Positions 10,616 to 21,582 of a DNA stretch of 56,175 nt are shown here, piece by piece. Positions within the stretch are counted from its first letter, which is position 1, and every line of letters starts with the position of its first letter. The translations under genes and the position numbers were made by a program. The notes beneath the pieces were generated by a model that was given only the letters and a program-made list of their open reading frames with translations, did no database searches and had not been told where the DNA came from. Source of the DNA: Acidobacteriota bacterium. GTDB taxonomy: Bacteria; Acidobacteriota; Vicinamibacteria; Vicinamibacterales; UBA2999. The stretch lies in contig QHWQ01000140.1 of NCBI GenBank assembly GCA_003222635.1, positions 3,346-59,520 on the forward strand, in the 5' to 3' direction.

Positions 10616-10849
10616 TCAGCGCTTTCGCCCGCGCCTTCGTGGCGGCGGTTCGTCAGGGTTACCACCTTCGCCGAGAATCATAATCTGCGAAATGACTTGC
10701 TCATGGAGCAGTCGCATGTGTGCGTACTGCTCGTCAAACCGCCTGTTGACCTCCAGGCGGAACGCGGCCAGCTCGCTCGGCAGATTCTGCAATCCTTCCA
10801 TGATCTTCTCGAGAGCAGTCACTCGGTCTTCCAATGATCTCGTCGCCAT
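10616..10849 (-). CDS. Small coiled-coil protein
   Basis: A 77-residue hydrophilic protein I do not recognise. The first 55 residues are a heptad-patterned helix (LEDRVTALEKIMEGLQNLPS, AFRLEVNRRFDEQYAHMRLL). The tail is basic (PPPRRRGRKR) and could bind nucleic acid. A perfect AGGAGG lies just upstream of the ATG, which supports it being a real gene. It precedes the DnaA-like ATPase by 12 bp on the same strand, so the two probably form an operon and may act together; that link is inference. Confidence 0.65.
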   Translation of the reverse strand: MATRSLEDRVTALEKIMEGLQNLPSELAAFRLEVNRRFDEQYAHMRLLHEQVISQIMILGEGGNPDEPPPRRRGRKR

Positions 10850-10918
10850 CGCGCCTCCTTGTCGCGTGACATGGAGCGAGGCGCGTGCCGTCTTGCGATC
10901 GCGCGATTCAGGCCGACG

Positions 10919-10969
10919 ACTCTAGCATCGTCGACGCGCAGCATCAACGATGTTGCGATTCCTGCAACA
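10919..10969 (-). promoter_or_regulatory. Candidate promoter and inverted repeat upstream of the coiled-coil/DnaA-like pair
   Basis: On the minus strand TTGATG (10947-10942) is followed after 17 bp by TAGAGT (10924-10919), each matching the housekeeping consensus at four of six positions. Just upstream is an inverted repeat TGTTGC-N7-GCAACA (10951-10969). It could be an operator or a weak terminator stem for the PAP2 gene behind it; no T-run follows. All of this is by eye. Confidence 0.3.
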
Positions 10970-10998
10970 CAAAATCGGTTGGGCGTGTGAACGAATTG

Positions 10999-11709
10999 CT
11001 ACCGCCGGATCGAGCCGACGATCGCGAGGCCGCGGGACAGGAGAGAGGGGCTGATCGAAACGGCAGCGGATCCGTGGCGGAAGCTGGCCGCGCGCGCGGA
11101 GACAATTCCAATCGCGCTTCCGAAGACGACGTCAGACGCCCAGTGCTGGTTGTCCACCATGCGCGAGATGCTGACGTAGCCGCCGATCGCATACACCGCG
11201 GCGCCGACCTTCCAGCCGTAGTGCTCGCGCAGAACTTCCGCCGTCGCAAACGTCGCGGACGTGTGACCTGACGGGAACGAGTGCGGACCACCGCTGGGCC
11301 GCTTCCGATTTGTCGAGACCTTGATGCCCTGTGTGAGCAGGCCGTTGACGATCTGCGCGTCGATGAGATCCGCGCCGCTTGACGCGACGCCGTCGCGCTT
11401 CGAGACGCGGCCCACGACATACATGCCGAGCGCGAAGGAGCCTTGCTCGACGCCGTCGCCAATCGTCGCGCCCGCGTGGAAGAAGTCGTGCCGCGCGCCC
11501 GACGCCCGGTAAATGTGCGATGCGATCTCATCGTCTTTGGGATGAATCGCGGCGGCGCCCGCGCCGCCAACTCCCGCGATGATTCCATTGGTAGGCGTGA
11601 ACAGATGCGCCACGTCCGCAGGCAGATTCGTGAACAGCGACGCGACGGACTGCGCTCGCACCGGGGTAGACGCCAGACATACGCCCAGCGCGAGGATAAG
11701 GGCTCTCAT
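10999..11709 (-). CDS. Secreted PAP2-family acid phosphatase
   Basis: Type 2 phosphatidic-acid phosphatase-like protein of 236 residues with an N-terminal signal peptide (to about VRAQ20). The three catalytic motifs are intact: K130-x6-R137-P138, P146-S-G-H149-T, and S182-R183-x5-H189-x3-D193. It acts on lipid phosphates, polyprenyl pyrophosphates or small phosphate esters in the periplasm or inner membrane; sequence cannot say which. Its ATG overlaps the stop of the upstream beta-barrel gene by 4 bp (ATGA), so the two are coupled. Confidence 0.9.
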   Translation of the reverse strand: MRALILALGVCLASTPVRAQSVASLFTNLPADVAHLFTPTNGIIAGVGGAGAAAIHPKDDEIASHIYRASGARHDFFHAGATIGDGVEQGSFALGMYVVGRVSKRDGVASSGADLIDAQIVNGLLTQGIKVSTNRKRPSGGPHSFPSGHTSATFATAEVLREHYGWKVGAAVYAIGGYVSISRMVDNQHWASDVVFGSAIGIVSARAASFRHGSAAVSISPSLLSRGLAIVGSIRR

Positions 11710-12389
11710 CGCGCGGGCAATCTCAATGCGACGCCGAAGTCGACGTGGCGCGTGAAGAAGGTTCCAGCGAGTTCAGCGCCCGCACCGCGCAGATGCTTCT
11801 CGGTGACGCGCGTGATTCGTGCGTCGCCAATCGCGTAGACGAACTGCCAGAGGCGATATTCGAGGCCGGCGCCCGCCTGCCAGGCGATGCCGCCGTACTG
11901 ATACTGCTCCTGGTGCAGGTTGCGGAAGGTCGACTCGACGTGCGGCGTCGAAATCCCGAGCCCGCCGCGCACGTCGACGCCGCAGCTCCCGCCGCACATC
12001 GGCGCGAAACGGTACACCAGGTTGCCGAGCAGGAAGTTCAGCCCGTGCGACTGCTGAAACTGATTGAGATCCCGCGCGTCGTGGACGAGCTGCGCAATCG
12101 CCTTCGCATGATTCCATTCGACCTCGTAGCCGAGGCCGCGCGTCTCGTGCGGCAGCCATCCTGCACGGACGCCGTAGTACCACGGCGACCGGAATGCTTC
12201 GCCCTCGTAGTCGACCGAGGCAATCGATTGCGGAGGGCCGGCGGCGGGCGTGACCGTCAGCGTATTGCTCGACGTGCCGGCGACGCCCATGTAGCCGGAA
12301 AACAACCAATCCGCGCGCGCCGGACCGGGAACACAGAACAACGCGAACGCCACAACGAGAACGGAGAACAGAGAACCGAACCTGAACAC
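11706..12389 (-). CDS. Outer-membrane beta-barrel protein
   Basis: Predicted 227-residue barrel of the OmpA/OprF-like small class. A signal peptide (VFRFGSLFSVLVVAFALFCV, cut after ARA) is followed by alternating hydrophobic strands with aromatic girdles (WYYGVRAGWLPHE, GYEVEWNHAKAI, GGIAWQAGAGLEYRLW) and a final strand HVDFGVALRLPAR. I chose the GTG at 12389 because it gives a clean signal peptide; a longer frame exists upstream but is out of character. The leader and first codons are nearly identical to those of the TonB receptor gene 2.3 kb away. Function unknown. Confidence 0.75.
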   Translation of the reverse strand: MFRFGSLFSVLVVAFALFCVPGPARADWLFSGYMGVAGTSSNTLTVTPAAGPPQSIASVDYEGEAFRSPWYYGVRAGWLPHETRGLGYEVEWNHAKAIAQLVHDARDLNQFQQSHGLNFLLGNLVYRFAPMCGGSCGVDVRGGLGISTPHVESTFRNLHQEQYQYGGIAWQAGAGLEYRLWQFVYAIGDARITRVTEKHLRGAGAELAGTFFTRHVDFGVALRLPAR

Positions 12390-12422
12390 GAACGGAGAAG
12401 TTAGCACACGGAAGCGTGAACA
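12373..12422 (-). repeat. Duplicated leader block, copy A
   Basis: About 50 bp covering the upstream region and first codons of the beta-barrel gene. It matches 14707-14757 at the start of the TonB receptor with a few substitutions and one single-base indel. A 21-bp core at 12402-12422 (beginning TAGCACACGG) is identical in both. Shared signals here could mean co-regulation or duplication of an expression leader. Confidence 0.8.
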
Positions 12423-12442
12423 CCTCGTTCTGAGTTCTGTTC

Positions 12443-14723
12443 TCAGAATTCGACCACCACGCCTGCGGAAGGGACGAGCGGCAGCAGCGTATCCGTCGCG
12501 AAGAACGCCCGGCCAAGACGGTCGATGCCGTACGGCCTGTTGCGCAGGTTCGTGTGATTGAGCACGTTGGCCACTTCGCCAAACAGCACCACGCGCCGCG
12601 ATCCCCACCTGAAGGCGTGGTCGGCGCGAAGATCGATGCGCGAATACGCCGCCAGGCGGGTCCCGTTGCGCGTCGTCGTCAGCGCGTAGAACTCGCGCTC
12701 ACCGTTGTCGAGGAACGGCGAGTCCTTGCTGATCGTGAGATATCCGACGAGCGGGTAATTCGATCCGTAGCGGTACTTCCCGCTGACGCTCGTGCGGTTC
12801 GTCAGCCGGTATCGCACGTACGCGGAGATGGTGTGGCGCTGATCGGCATCGCTCCAGAACTGCTCGCCGGCCGGCGTGGCGTAACGCAGGCGCGCGAGCG
12901 CATAGCCAAGCCATCCCGAGACGCCGGTCGCCGCATCGCGCCGCAGCATCATCTCGACCCCGCGCCCGCGCCCGGTCAGCACGTTCGTCCATGGTGCATC
13001 GATCCGACCGAACTCGATCGCTCCGCTCGGCAACCGCCTCGTCTCGGAGCCCGGCGTCCAGAGGACGTCGCTCTCGTTGCGCGCGAAGCCGCTCACCTGC
13101 AGGGAAGTCTCGTGGCCCAGCGACCGCTCGATGCCCGCGTCAATGTGCACCGCTCGCTCGGGCTGCAGACCGGTGCCGCCGGCATGTTGCCCGTACACCT
13201 GCTCGAGATCCGGAAACTGCCGGTAGATGCCCGTGCCCGCGCGAAGGGTAGTCCGTGAGCCGAGACGCAGCTCACCGTTGACCCAGGGCGAAGCCAGGGT
13301 GTCGTTCGTCAGCCGCCACCTGTCGATTCGAACGCCTGGCGTAATGCGCGCCGCGCCGGCCGTCAGCGTGGCCTGGCCGTAGCCTGATGCCGTGCTGGTG
13401 CTGCGATCAAAGCCCGCGATGGGCGCAAGAGTTGTTGCGGATATCCGGATCAACCGGTCGTGACGCCCCTGCAGGCGCTCGACATCGCCGCCGAATTCGA
13501 CGAACGCGTGCGGCGAGGCGAGATACGAGCCGTCCATGCGCCAGCCGACGTCCGTCGAACCGCCGCTGCTCACGCGTACCCCGCCCGGGTTGCGGTTCTC
13601 GAAGTTGATGCCGCGCGTGTAGGCGCGCTGCGTCAGCGATACAGCCGGCGATGGCGTGAAGCGCCACCCCGCGATCGCCAGCCAGGGCGTGCTCGTCGCG
13701 GATGCCGTGTCGTCGAGGTCGAGGTCCTCGCTCGGCCGGCTGAACGCCGCGCGTCCGCCAAGCAGGATGACGTGCAGCTGATTCCGGACGGAGAGGTCGT
13801 AGACCAGCTTCGTCTGCGCGTCGCTGAAGCCGAACGCGAGGTTGGTGTCGGGATAGATCTTCTTGAGGATGTAGTCGAGATAGCTGCGGCGCGCGGAGAT
13901 CAGCCACGACCCGCGTCCGCCGTTGATCGGCCCTTCGGCGAGAAACGTCGCGCTCGTGCCGCTCAAACCCGCGCGGCCGCTGAACCGCTGACGGTTGCCC
14001 TCGCGCGTCAGCAGATCCACTTCCGCACCGATGCGTCTGCCGGTGCGCTCGGGGTAGCTGCCGGGAAGCAGCGTCACCGCGCCGAGGGTTTCGCTGTTGA
14101 TCATCGCGATCGAGCCGCCGTCGACGACGTCGTTGACGGTGTGCATCAAGTACCGCGCGGAGATGCCGTCGACCGTGAGGTTCACGTGTCGGAACGCGCT
14201 GCCGCGGACGGCGAACTCGCTGTAGAAATCGTCCGTTGCCGTGGTGGAGGGAAGCATCTGCACCGCGCGGAGCGGATCGTCGAGCATCACGCCGCGCAGG
14301 TTCTGCAGCTCGCCGCCGTGCAGCGCGGCCGCACCCGGCACCGCCTGCGACTCCTCCGGACGCGCGCCGACGACGGTTACACGCTCGGTGTAGGTGCCGG
14401 CGCCTTCGGCAAGGCGCAGCACGATCGGTGGTGATTCAGCGCCGCGCACGATGACATTGACTCGCGCGATGGCGTATCCGATCAGCGATGCGGCGATGGT
14501 GTAGATGCCTGGCGATGGTGTAGATGCCTGGCGGGACGGGCAGAGTGAAACGTCCGTCCGCGTCGGTTTCAGCAAAGACCGGCTGGTTCTCGATGTAGAC
14601 GAGCACGCCCGGCAGCGGTTCACCCGTGCGGTCGTCGAGCGTGGTGCCTGAAATCGAAGTCGTTTGTGCCGCGGCGCGAACCGCGAGCACCAGAACAAGG
14701 AACACCGAACCGAACCTGAACAC
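12443..14723 (-). pseudogene. TonB-dependent receptor, frameshifted by a 19-bp tandem duplication
   Basis: Outer-membrane receptor for energised uptake of a ligand. The N-terminal part starts at GTG 14723 with a signal peptide (ending RAAAQ) and a carboxypeptidase-like regulatory domain (SISGTTLDDRTGEPLPGVLV, ETDADGRFTLPVPPGIYTIA). A second frame then repeats PGIYTIA and continues ASLIGYAIARVNVIV into the plug (VTVVGARPEE, FAVRGSAFRHVNLTVDGI) and a full barrel ending VVVEF. Two copies of a 19-bp unit at 14492-14529 cause the shift. Removing one copy gives a continuous frame of 753 residues. It may be a phase-variable gene, a pseudogene or a sequence error. Confidence 0.88.
14492..14529. repeat. 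19-bp perfect tandem duplication inside the TonB receptor gene
   Basis: Two identical 19-bp copies (14492-14510 and 14511-14529), followed by the first four bases of a third. On the coding strand each copy encodes PGIYTIA in its own frame. Since 19 is not a multiple of 3, gain or loss of one copy switches the gene between open and closed. Confidence 0.95.
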
Positions 14724-14757
14724 GAACCGAGAAAGCTAGCACACGGAAGCGTGAACA
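14707..14757 (-). repeat. Duplicated leader block, copy B
   Basis: Counterpart of 12373-12422, covering the upstream region and first codons of the TonB receptor. In both genes the block includes the GTG start and the codons VFRFGS. It ends 12 bp from the ftsH stop codon. Confidence 0.8.
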
Positions 14758-14769
14758 GGCGCGTGCCTG

Positions 14770-16686
<1,917 letters not shown>

Positions 16687-19299
16687 TTACGCCCTGCCCG
16701 CTGCCGGCTGCCCGCTGCCGGCCTTCTCGAACGTCAGTTCATTGTCGCCGACGTCCACGGTAATTCGATCGCCCTCGCGGAAATCGCCCTCCAGCACCCG
16801 CAGCGCGAGCGGATCGAGCACGCGCCGCTGGATCGTCCGCTTCAACGGCCGCGCGCCATACATCGGATCGTAGCCTTCGCTGACGACGAACCGCTTCGCG
16901 GCATCGGTCAGCTCAACGTGAATCTTGCGATCCTCGAGCCGCTTCAGCAGGTTGTGCACCTGGATGTCGATGATCTCCTTCATGTGCTCCAGGCTGAGCG
17001 CATGGAAGAAGATGATTTCGTCCACCCGGTTGAGGAACTCCGGCCGGAAATGCTGCCGCAGCGCCTCCGTGACCTGCCGGCGCACGCCTTCATTCAGCTC
17101 GCCGACGTTCTCCGAGATGTACTGGCTGCCCAGGTTCGACGTCATGATCACGACGACGTTCTTGAAGTCCACCGTGCGCCCTTTGCCATCCGTGAGCCGC
17201 CCATCGTCAAGCAACTGGAGGAGGACGTTGAGCACTTCCGGATGCGCCTTCTCGACCTCGTCGAACAGTACGACGCTGTAGGGGTGCCGGCGGACTGCCT
17301 CGGTGAGCTGACCGGCCTCTTCGTAGCCGACGTATCCGGGAGGCGCGCCGATCAACCGTGAGACCGTGTGCTTCTCCTGATACTCCGACATGTCGATGCG
17401 AATCATCGCCTGCTCGGAGTCGAACAGAAATTCGGCGAGCGCGCGTGCGAGCTCCGTCTTCCCGACGCCCGTCGGGCCGAGGAAGATGAAGCTGCCGAGC
17501 GGACGATTCGGATCCTGCAGCCCCGCGCGTGCGCGGCGCATCGCGTTGGCGACCGCCTTGATCGCTTCGTCCTGGCCGACGACACGCTTGTGGAGGCGTT
17601 CCTCCATGTGAATCAGCTTCTGGATTTCGCCTTCCATCAGCCGGCTCACCGGAATGTTCGTCCACTTCGCGACGACCTCGGCGATGTCCTCCTCGTCGAC
17701 CTCTTCCTTCAGCAGGCGCGCGCCCTGCGGCGTCTGCGCGCCGCCCGCCTCGGCCTGATGGATGCGCTTCTCGAGATCGGGGATGCGGCCGTACTGCAGC
17801 TCCGACGCCTTCGCGTAGTCGCCCGCGCGCTGCGCCACGCCGAGCTCGTTGCGCGCGGTCTCGAGCTGCTGCTTCAGCTCGCCGGTCCCCTTGATGGCGT
17901 TCTTTTCCGCCTCCCACTGCGCCTGCAGGCGTGACTGCTGTTCCTTCAGATCGGCAAGCTCCTTTTCGAGCTTGCCGAGCCGTTCGACCGATGCGCGATC
18001 CTTCTCCTTGCGCAGCGCCTCGCGCTCGATCTCGAGCTGCATGACGCGGCGGCGCACCTCGTCGAGCTCCGCCGGCATCGAGTCGATCTCCATGCGCAGC
18101 TTCGACGCCGCTTCGTCGACGAGATCGATCGCCTTGTCCGGCAGGAAGCGATCCGAAATGTAGCGATGCGAGAGGACCGCGGCCGCCACGAGCGCCGCGT
18201 CCTTGATCTTCACGTTGTGGTGGATCTCGTAGCGCTCGCGGAGGCCCCGAAGAATCGAGATCGTGTCCTCGACCGTCGGCTCCTCGACCATCACGGGCTG
18301 GAAACGGCGTTCGAGCGCCGCGTCCTTCTCGATGTGCTTCCGGTATTCATCAACCGTCGTCGCGCCGATCGTGTGCAGCTCGCCGCGCGCGAGCATCGGC
18401 TTCAGCATCTGCGACGCGTCCATTGCGCCTTCGGCAGCGCCTGCGCCGACAACCGTGTGCAGCTCGTCGATGAAGAGGACGATCAGGCCTTCGGAATCGG
18501 CGATCTCCTTGAGCACCGCCTTCAGCCGCTCTTCGAACTCGCCGCGATACTTCGCGCCGGCGACCAGCGCGCCCATGTCGAGCGCGAAGATGCGCTTGTT
18601 CTTCAAACCTTCCGGCACGTCGCCGCGGACGATGCGCTGCGCGAGCCCTTCGACGATGGCGGTCTTGCCGACGCCGGGCTCGCCGATCAGCACGGGGTTG
18701 TTTTTGGTGCGGCGCGAGAGGACCTGGATCACGCGGCGGACTTCTTCATCACGGCCGATCACCGGATCGAGCTTGCCTTTGCGCGCGAGCTCGGTCAGAT
18801 CGCGGCCGTAGCGGGCGAGCGCCTCGTAGGTCGCTTCCGGATTCTGCGACGTGACGCGCTGGCTGCCGCGAACCTGCGTCAGCGCCTGATAGAGCGTGTC
18901 TTTCGTGACGCCGAGGCGCTTGAGCAGCTGCGCGGCAGGGGAGCGGCCTTTCTCATCGGCCAGCGCGAGGAACAGATGCTCGGTGCTCGTGTACTCGTCC
19001 TGCATCCGCGTCGCTTCGGCCTGCGCCGACTGCACGATCATGTTCATGCGCGGCGACAGCCGCACGTCCGCGCCGTACGCCTTCGGCATCGACTCGAACA
19101 GCATCCGCGCCTGGCCGGCAACGTCCTTCGGGTCGAGCGTCATCTTGCGCAGGATGGACGGGACGATGCCGTTTTCCTGTTCGACGAGCGCAACGAGCAG
19201 ATGCTCTGGCGTGATTTCGGCGTGCGTCATCTCCGACGCAAGGTTCTGCGCCGTCATCACCGCTTCCTGGGCTTTCTCGGTCAGCTTCTTGAAATCCAT
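16687..19299 (-). CDS. clpB: ATP-dependent disaggregase ClpB
   Basis: Hexameric AAA+ chaperone that pulls proteins out of aggregates with DnaK/DnaJ. The 870 residues are full length. The N-terminal repeat domain ([16 protein letters not shown]-like start, [11 protein letters not shown]) is followed by NBD1 with Walker [19 protein letters not shown] near 205. The coiled M domain (about 400-520) distinguishes ClpB from ClpA or ClpC. NBD2 has [19 protein letters not shown], and [15 protein letters not shown] carries the pore-loop tyrosine region. It sits 6 bp after dnaJ and is expected to be induced when HspR releases the operon. Confidence 0.97.
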   Translation of the reverse strand: MDFKKLTEKAQEAVMTAQNLASEMTHAEITPEHLLVALVEQENGIVPSILRKMTLDPKDVAGQARMLFESMPKAYGADVRLSPRMNMIVQSAQAEATRMQDEYTSTEHLFLALADEKGRSPAAQLLKRLGVTKDTLYQALTQVRGSQRVTSQNPEATYEALARYGRDLTELARKGKLDPVIGRDEEVRRVIQVLSRRTKNNPVLIGEPGVGKTAIVEGLAQRIVRGDVPEGLKNKRIFALDMGALVAGAKYRGEFEERLKAVLKEIADSEGLIVLFIDELHTVVGAGAAEGAMDASQMLKPMLARGELHTIGATTVDEYRKHIEKDAALERRFQPVMVEEPTVEDTISILRGLRERYEIHHNVKIKDAALVAAAVLSHRYISDRFLPDKAIDLVDEAASKLRMEIDSMPAELDEVRRRVMQLEIEREALRKEKDRASVERLGKLEKELADLKEQQSRLQAQWEAEKNAIKGTGELKQQLETARNELGVAQRAGDYAKASELQYGRIPDLEKRIHQAEAGGAQTPQGARLLKEEVDEEDIAEVVAKWTNIPVSRLMEGEIQKLIHMEERLHKRVVGQDEAIKAVANAMRRARAGLQDPNRPLGSFIFLGPTGVGKTELARALAEFLFDSEQAMIRIDMSEYQEKHTVSRLIGAPPGYVGYEEAGQLTEAVRRHPYSVVLFDEVEKAHPEVLNVLLQLLDDGRLTDGKGRTVDFKNVVVIMTSNLGSQYISENVGELNEGVRRQVTEALRQHFRPEFLNRVDEIIFFHALSLEHMKEIIDIQVHNLLKRLEDRKIHVELTDAAKRFVVSEGYDPMYGARPLKRTIQRRVLDPLALRVLEGDFREGDRITVDVGDNELTFEKAGSGQPAAGRA

Positions 19300-19305
19300 A
19301 TTTCG

Positions 19306-20322
19306 TTACGCGGCGCTATGTTTCTTCGCGCGTCCTTCTTGCAATTTTGCGAGCGCCTCGTAGTGCGAGCGCTCGTCCGGCGTCAGCTGCGAGGGCAGCT
19401 CGAGCTCGACGCGTGCATACGCGTCGCCCTTGTCCTCGGGCTTGCCGACCGCCGGCATGCCGTATCCCTTCAGGCGGAACACCTGGCCATTTTGCGTCAG
19501 CGCCGGAATCTTCAGGCGCACGGTCTTGCCGGAGATCGTCGGCACTTCGACTTCGCCGCCGAGCACCGCGGTCGTCACGGGCACCGGCACCTTCACGTAG
19601 AGGTCGCGCGCCTTGCGCTCGAACAGCGCATGCGGCGCCAGCCGCACGCGGAGATACAGATCTCCAGACGCCGCGCCGCCGGCTCCCGTTTCACCTTCGC
19701 CCGAAATCCGGACGCGCGAGCCGTCGCCGACGCCGGCGGGGATGCGCACATCGACCGTGCGTGCGTGACCATCGTGCTTCAGCGAGAGGCGGCGGGTCGT
19801 GCCGTTGAACGCCTCCTCGAGCGTCAGCTCGATCTCGTGCTCGACGTCGCGTCCCTGGCGTTGACGTCCGCGGCCGCCGCGTGCGCCGCCGCGCGCGGAG
19901 CTTTCGCGGTTGCCGAAGCCGCCGCCGAAGAACGTGGTGAAGAAATCGGAGAACGGATTCTGATCTCCGAACATCTCCTCCATCTCTTCCGGCGTCATCG
20001 TCCGGAAGCCGCCGCCGCCCTGGCCGCCGCCGAAGGGGACGTTCCACTCGCCGCCGGCGAATGGATTCGGACCGCCGCTGCGCTCGGCCTGCTCGTACGC
20101 GCGCCAGTTCGCGCCCAGCTCGTCGTACTTCTTGCGCTTGGCGGGATCGCCGAGCACCTCGTAGGCCTCGTTGATCTCCTTGAACTTCGATTCGGCCGCC
20201 TTGTCGCCCGGGTTCACGTCGGGGTGGTGCTTGCGCGCGAGCTTGCGGAAGGCCTGCTTGATCTCCTTCTCCGTCGCCCCTTTGTTCACGCCGAGCGTGG
20301 CGTAATAGTCTTTGAATTCCAT
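19306..20322 (-). CDS. DnaJ/CbpA-type co-chaperone
   Basis: J-domain protein of 338 residues. The J domain is at residues 4-70 with the HPD motif in KLARKHHPDVNPGDK. A Gly/Phe-rich linker follows (GGPNPFAGGEWNVPFGGGQG), then the two C-terminal substrate-binding domains (VEHEIELTLEEAFNGTTRRL, GDLYLRVRLAPHALFERK, KTVRLKIPALTQNGQVFRLK). The four-cysteine zinc repeats of classical DnaJ are missing, so it is of the CbpA/DnaJ2 class. It stimulates DnaK ATPase activity. No dnaK or grpE is in this window, so its partner is encoded elsewhere. Confidence 0.93.
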   Translation of the reverse strand: MEFKDYYATLGVNKGATEKEIKQAFRKLARKHHPDVNPGDKAAESKFKEINEAYEVLGDPAKRKKYDELGANWRAYEQAERSGGPNPFAGGEWNVPFGGGQGGGGFRTMTPEEMEEMFGDQNPFSDFFTTFFGGGFGNRESSARGGARGGRGRQRQGRDVEHEIELTLEEAFNGTTRRLSLKHDGHARTVDVRIPAGVGDGSRVRISGEGETGAGGAASGDLYLRVRLAPHALFERKARDLYVKVPVPVTTAVLGGEVEVPTISGKTVRLKIPALTQNGQVFRLKGYGMPAVGKPEDKGDAYARVELELPSQLTPDERSHYEALAKLQEGRAKKHSAA

Positions 20323-20339
20323 ATGTGTAGGGCGGGACG

Positions 20340-20690
20340 TTACGCCCCGCCTACGATGTCGTTGAGCCGGCGGATCTCCGACAGCAATTGCCGGCGACCC
20401 GCGCCCGTGCTCAAGGCGTTTTCATCCATCAGCGGCTGGATCCGCTGCATCACCTCGGCAATCGACAACAGGCGCTGCACGCCTGCGAGATTGATCCCGA
20501 GCTCATCGACGAGGTGTTTGATCAGGCGGAGGCGCTCGAGCTCGTCACGCGAATAGAGCCGCATGCTGCCGATGGTGCGCGACGGCTGAATGAGCCCGAG
20601 GCGCTCGTATTTCCGCAGCGTCTGCGGGTGCATGCCGAGCATGTCCGCCGCCATGCTGATCAGAAAGAGATCCTGCTGCTCCAAAGCCAT
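20340..20690 (-). CDS. hspR: Heat-shock repressor HspR (MerR family)
   Basis: DNA-binding repressor of 116 residues. LFLISMAADMLGMHPQTLRK is the MerR winged-helix start, and YERLGLIQPSRTIGSMRLYS is the wing. A coiled dimerisation helix follows (LERLRLIKHLVDELGINLAG). The ending of the HTH (PQTLRKYE) and the MRLYSRDELERLRLIKHL segment match HspR rather than metal-sensing MerR proteins. It heads hspR-dnaJ-clpB-ftsH. A HAIR-type inverted repeat lies in its own promoter (see 20720-20750), so it should autoregulate the operon, probably with DnaK as co-repressor as known in actinomycetes. Confidence 0.92.
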   Translation of the reverse strand: MALEQQDLFLISMAADMLGMHPQTLRKYERLGLIQPSRTIGSMRLYSRDELERLRLIKHLVDELGINLAGVQRLLSIAEVMQRIQPLMDENALSTGAGRRQLLSEIRRLNDIVGGA

Positions 20691-20719
20691 ATGACGTCCC
20701 AGAACCCTTAGTCGATCCG

Positions 20720-20750
20720 AGTATGGGCCTTGATACGGCCCGTGTCAAGG
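20720..20750 (-). promoter_or_regulatory. hspR operon promoter overlapped by a HAIR-type HspR operator
   Basis: On the minus strand the inverted repeat CTTGA-N11-TCAAG (20749-20729) has exactly the half-sites and spacing of the HAIR operator bound by HspR, with a further symmetric ACGG/CCGT pair inside. The same bases contain a perfect -35 box, TTGACA (20748-20743). After 17 bp comes CATACT (20725-20720) as the -10. The expected transcription start is about 20-25 bp before the hspR ATG at 20690. A repressor here would block the -35 directly. Confidence 0.8.
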
Positions 20751-20753
20751 TCA

Positions 20754-20812
20754 TGAGTCGCCCCATTCACGAGTCGGAGTCGGGTGACGAGTCGTACCCG
20801 ACTCCGACTCCA
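20754..20812. repeat. Dispersed palindromic repeat, copy 1
   Basis: It begins TGAGTCGCCCCAT and holds a perfect 15-bp stem (20771-20785 with 20796-20810) around a 10-nt loop. The stem strand begins GAGTCGGAGTC. It shares blocks with 23361-23455 and 33591-33658. It lies between the divergent hspR and TerC genes, directly next to the hspR operator. Confidence 0.85.
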
Positions 20813-20832
20813 GTACGATGTAGTTCTTCCTG

Positions 20833-21582
20833 ATGTTTCCGTCCGGGGCCAATCTGCTGACAGTCGGGCTCCTCGTCGTCCTCGAGGCGATGCTCAGCGC
20901 CGACAACGCGCTCGTCATGGCCGTCATCGTCCTCGGCCTCCCTCGCGCCCTTCAGAAGAAAGCACTCCGGCAGGGACTCGCCGGCGCGTTCACGTCACGA
21001 ATCATCGCGACGCTGCTCGCGGTGCAGCTGATCGCCGTGCTGTGGGTGAAGCTGGCGGGCGGCGTCTACCTGCTGTATCTGGCTTACTCGCACTTCTTCA
21101 GCCACGGCGAACCAGGGGAGCGGCGCCGCGCGAAGCGCGCGGAGCCGATGTTCGGCCTCTCGGCGTACTGGGCGACGGTCGTGCGCGTCGAGGCGATCAA
21201 CCTGATGTTCTCGATCGATTCGATCCTCGTCGCCGTGGCCGTCTCGCGCGTGACGTGGGTCGTCATCACCGGCGGCATCCTCGGCCTGATCGCGATGCGG
21301 GTGATTGCCGCGCAGCTGCTGAAGCTGGTTGAACGCTATCCGCCGCTCGTGGATGGCGCGTTCATCATCATCGCGTGGATCGGCATCCAGCTCTCGATCG
21401 AGTACCTGGATGCGAGCGGGTTCATCTCGCTCGAGATTCCGAGAACCGCCTCGTTAGGGTTGATCGTGGCGATCTTCGCGGCGGCGTACATCTACGCGCG
21501 GATCACGGGTCCCGTCGAGCATGCGCTCGATCCGGCCGAGGAGCAGGCGACGGAGCTGCTTACCGACGACCGGCCGGCGTGA
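20833..21582 (+). CDS. TerC-family integral membrane protein
   Basis: A 249-residue protein with about seven transmembrane helices. The TerC hallmarks are the acidic intramembrane motifs LEAMLSADNALVMAVIV and VEAINLMFSIDSILVAVAV, with paired charged residues in helices expected to bind or carry metal ions such as Mn2+. HLKP-like loops are replaced by GLPRALQKKALRQGL. Relatives support metal loading of exported enzymes or metal efflux. A C-terminal acidic cytosolic tail follows the last helix. Its last 23 bases overlap the convergent M28 peptidase gene. Confidence 0.88.
   Translation: MFPSGANLLTVGLLVVLEAMLSADNALVMAVIVLGLPRALQKKALRQGLAGAFTSRIIATLLAVQLIAVLWVKLAGGVYLLYLAYSHFFSHGEPGERRRAKRAEPMFGLSAYWATVVRVEAINLMFSIDSILVAVAVSRVTWVVITGGILGLIAMRVIAAQLLKLVERYPPLVDGAFIIIAWIGIQLSIEYLDASGFISLEIPRTASLGLIVAIFAAAYIYARITGPVEHALDPAEEQATELLTDDRPA

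Noticed and set aside
9980-10849. The DnaA-like ATPase and small partner as an IstB-type transposition pair
   Set aside because: No transposase, inverted ends or target duplication are visible, and the sensor II motif is DnaA-like.
20754-20812. CTTGAGT-like starts of the dispersed repeats as extra HspR half-sites
   Set aside because: The matching ACTCAAG half at the right spacing is absent; resemblance is limited to a few bases of the repeat.
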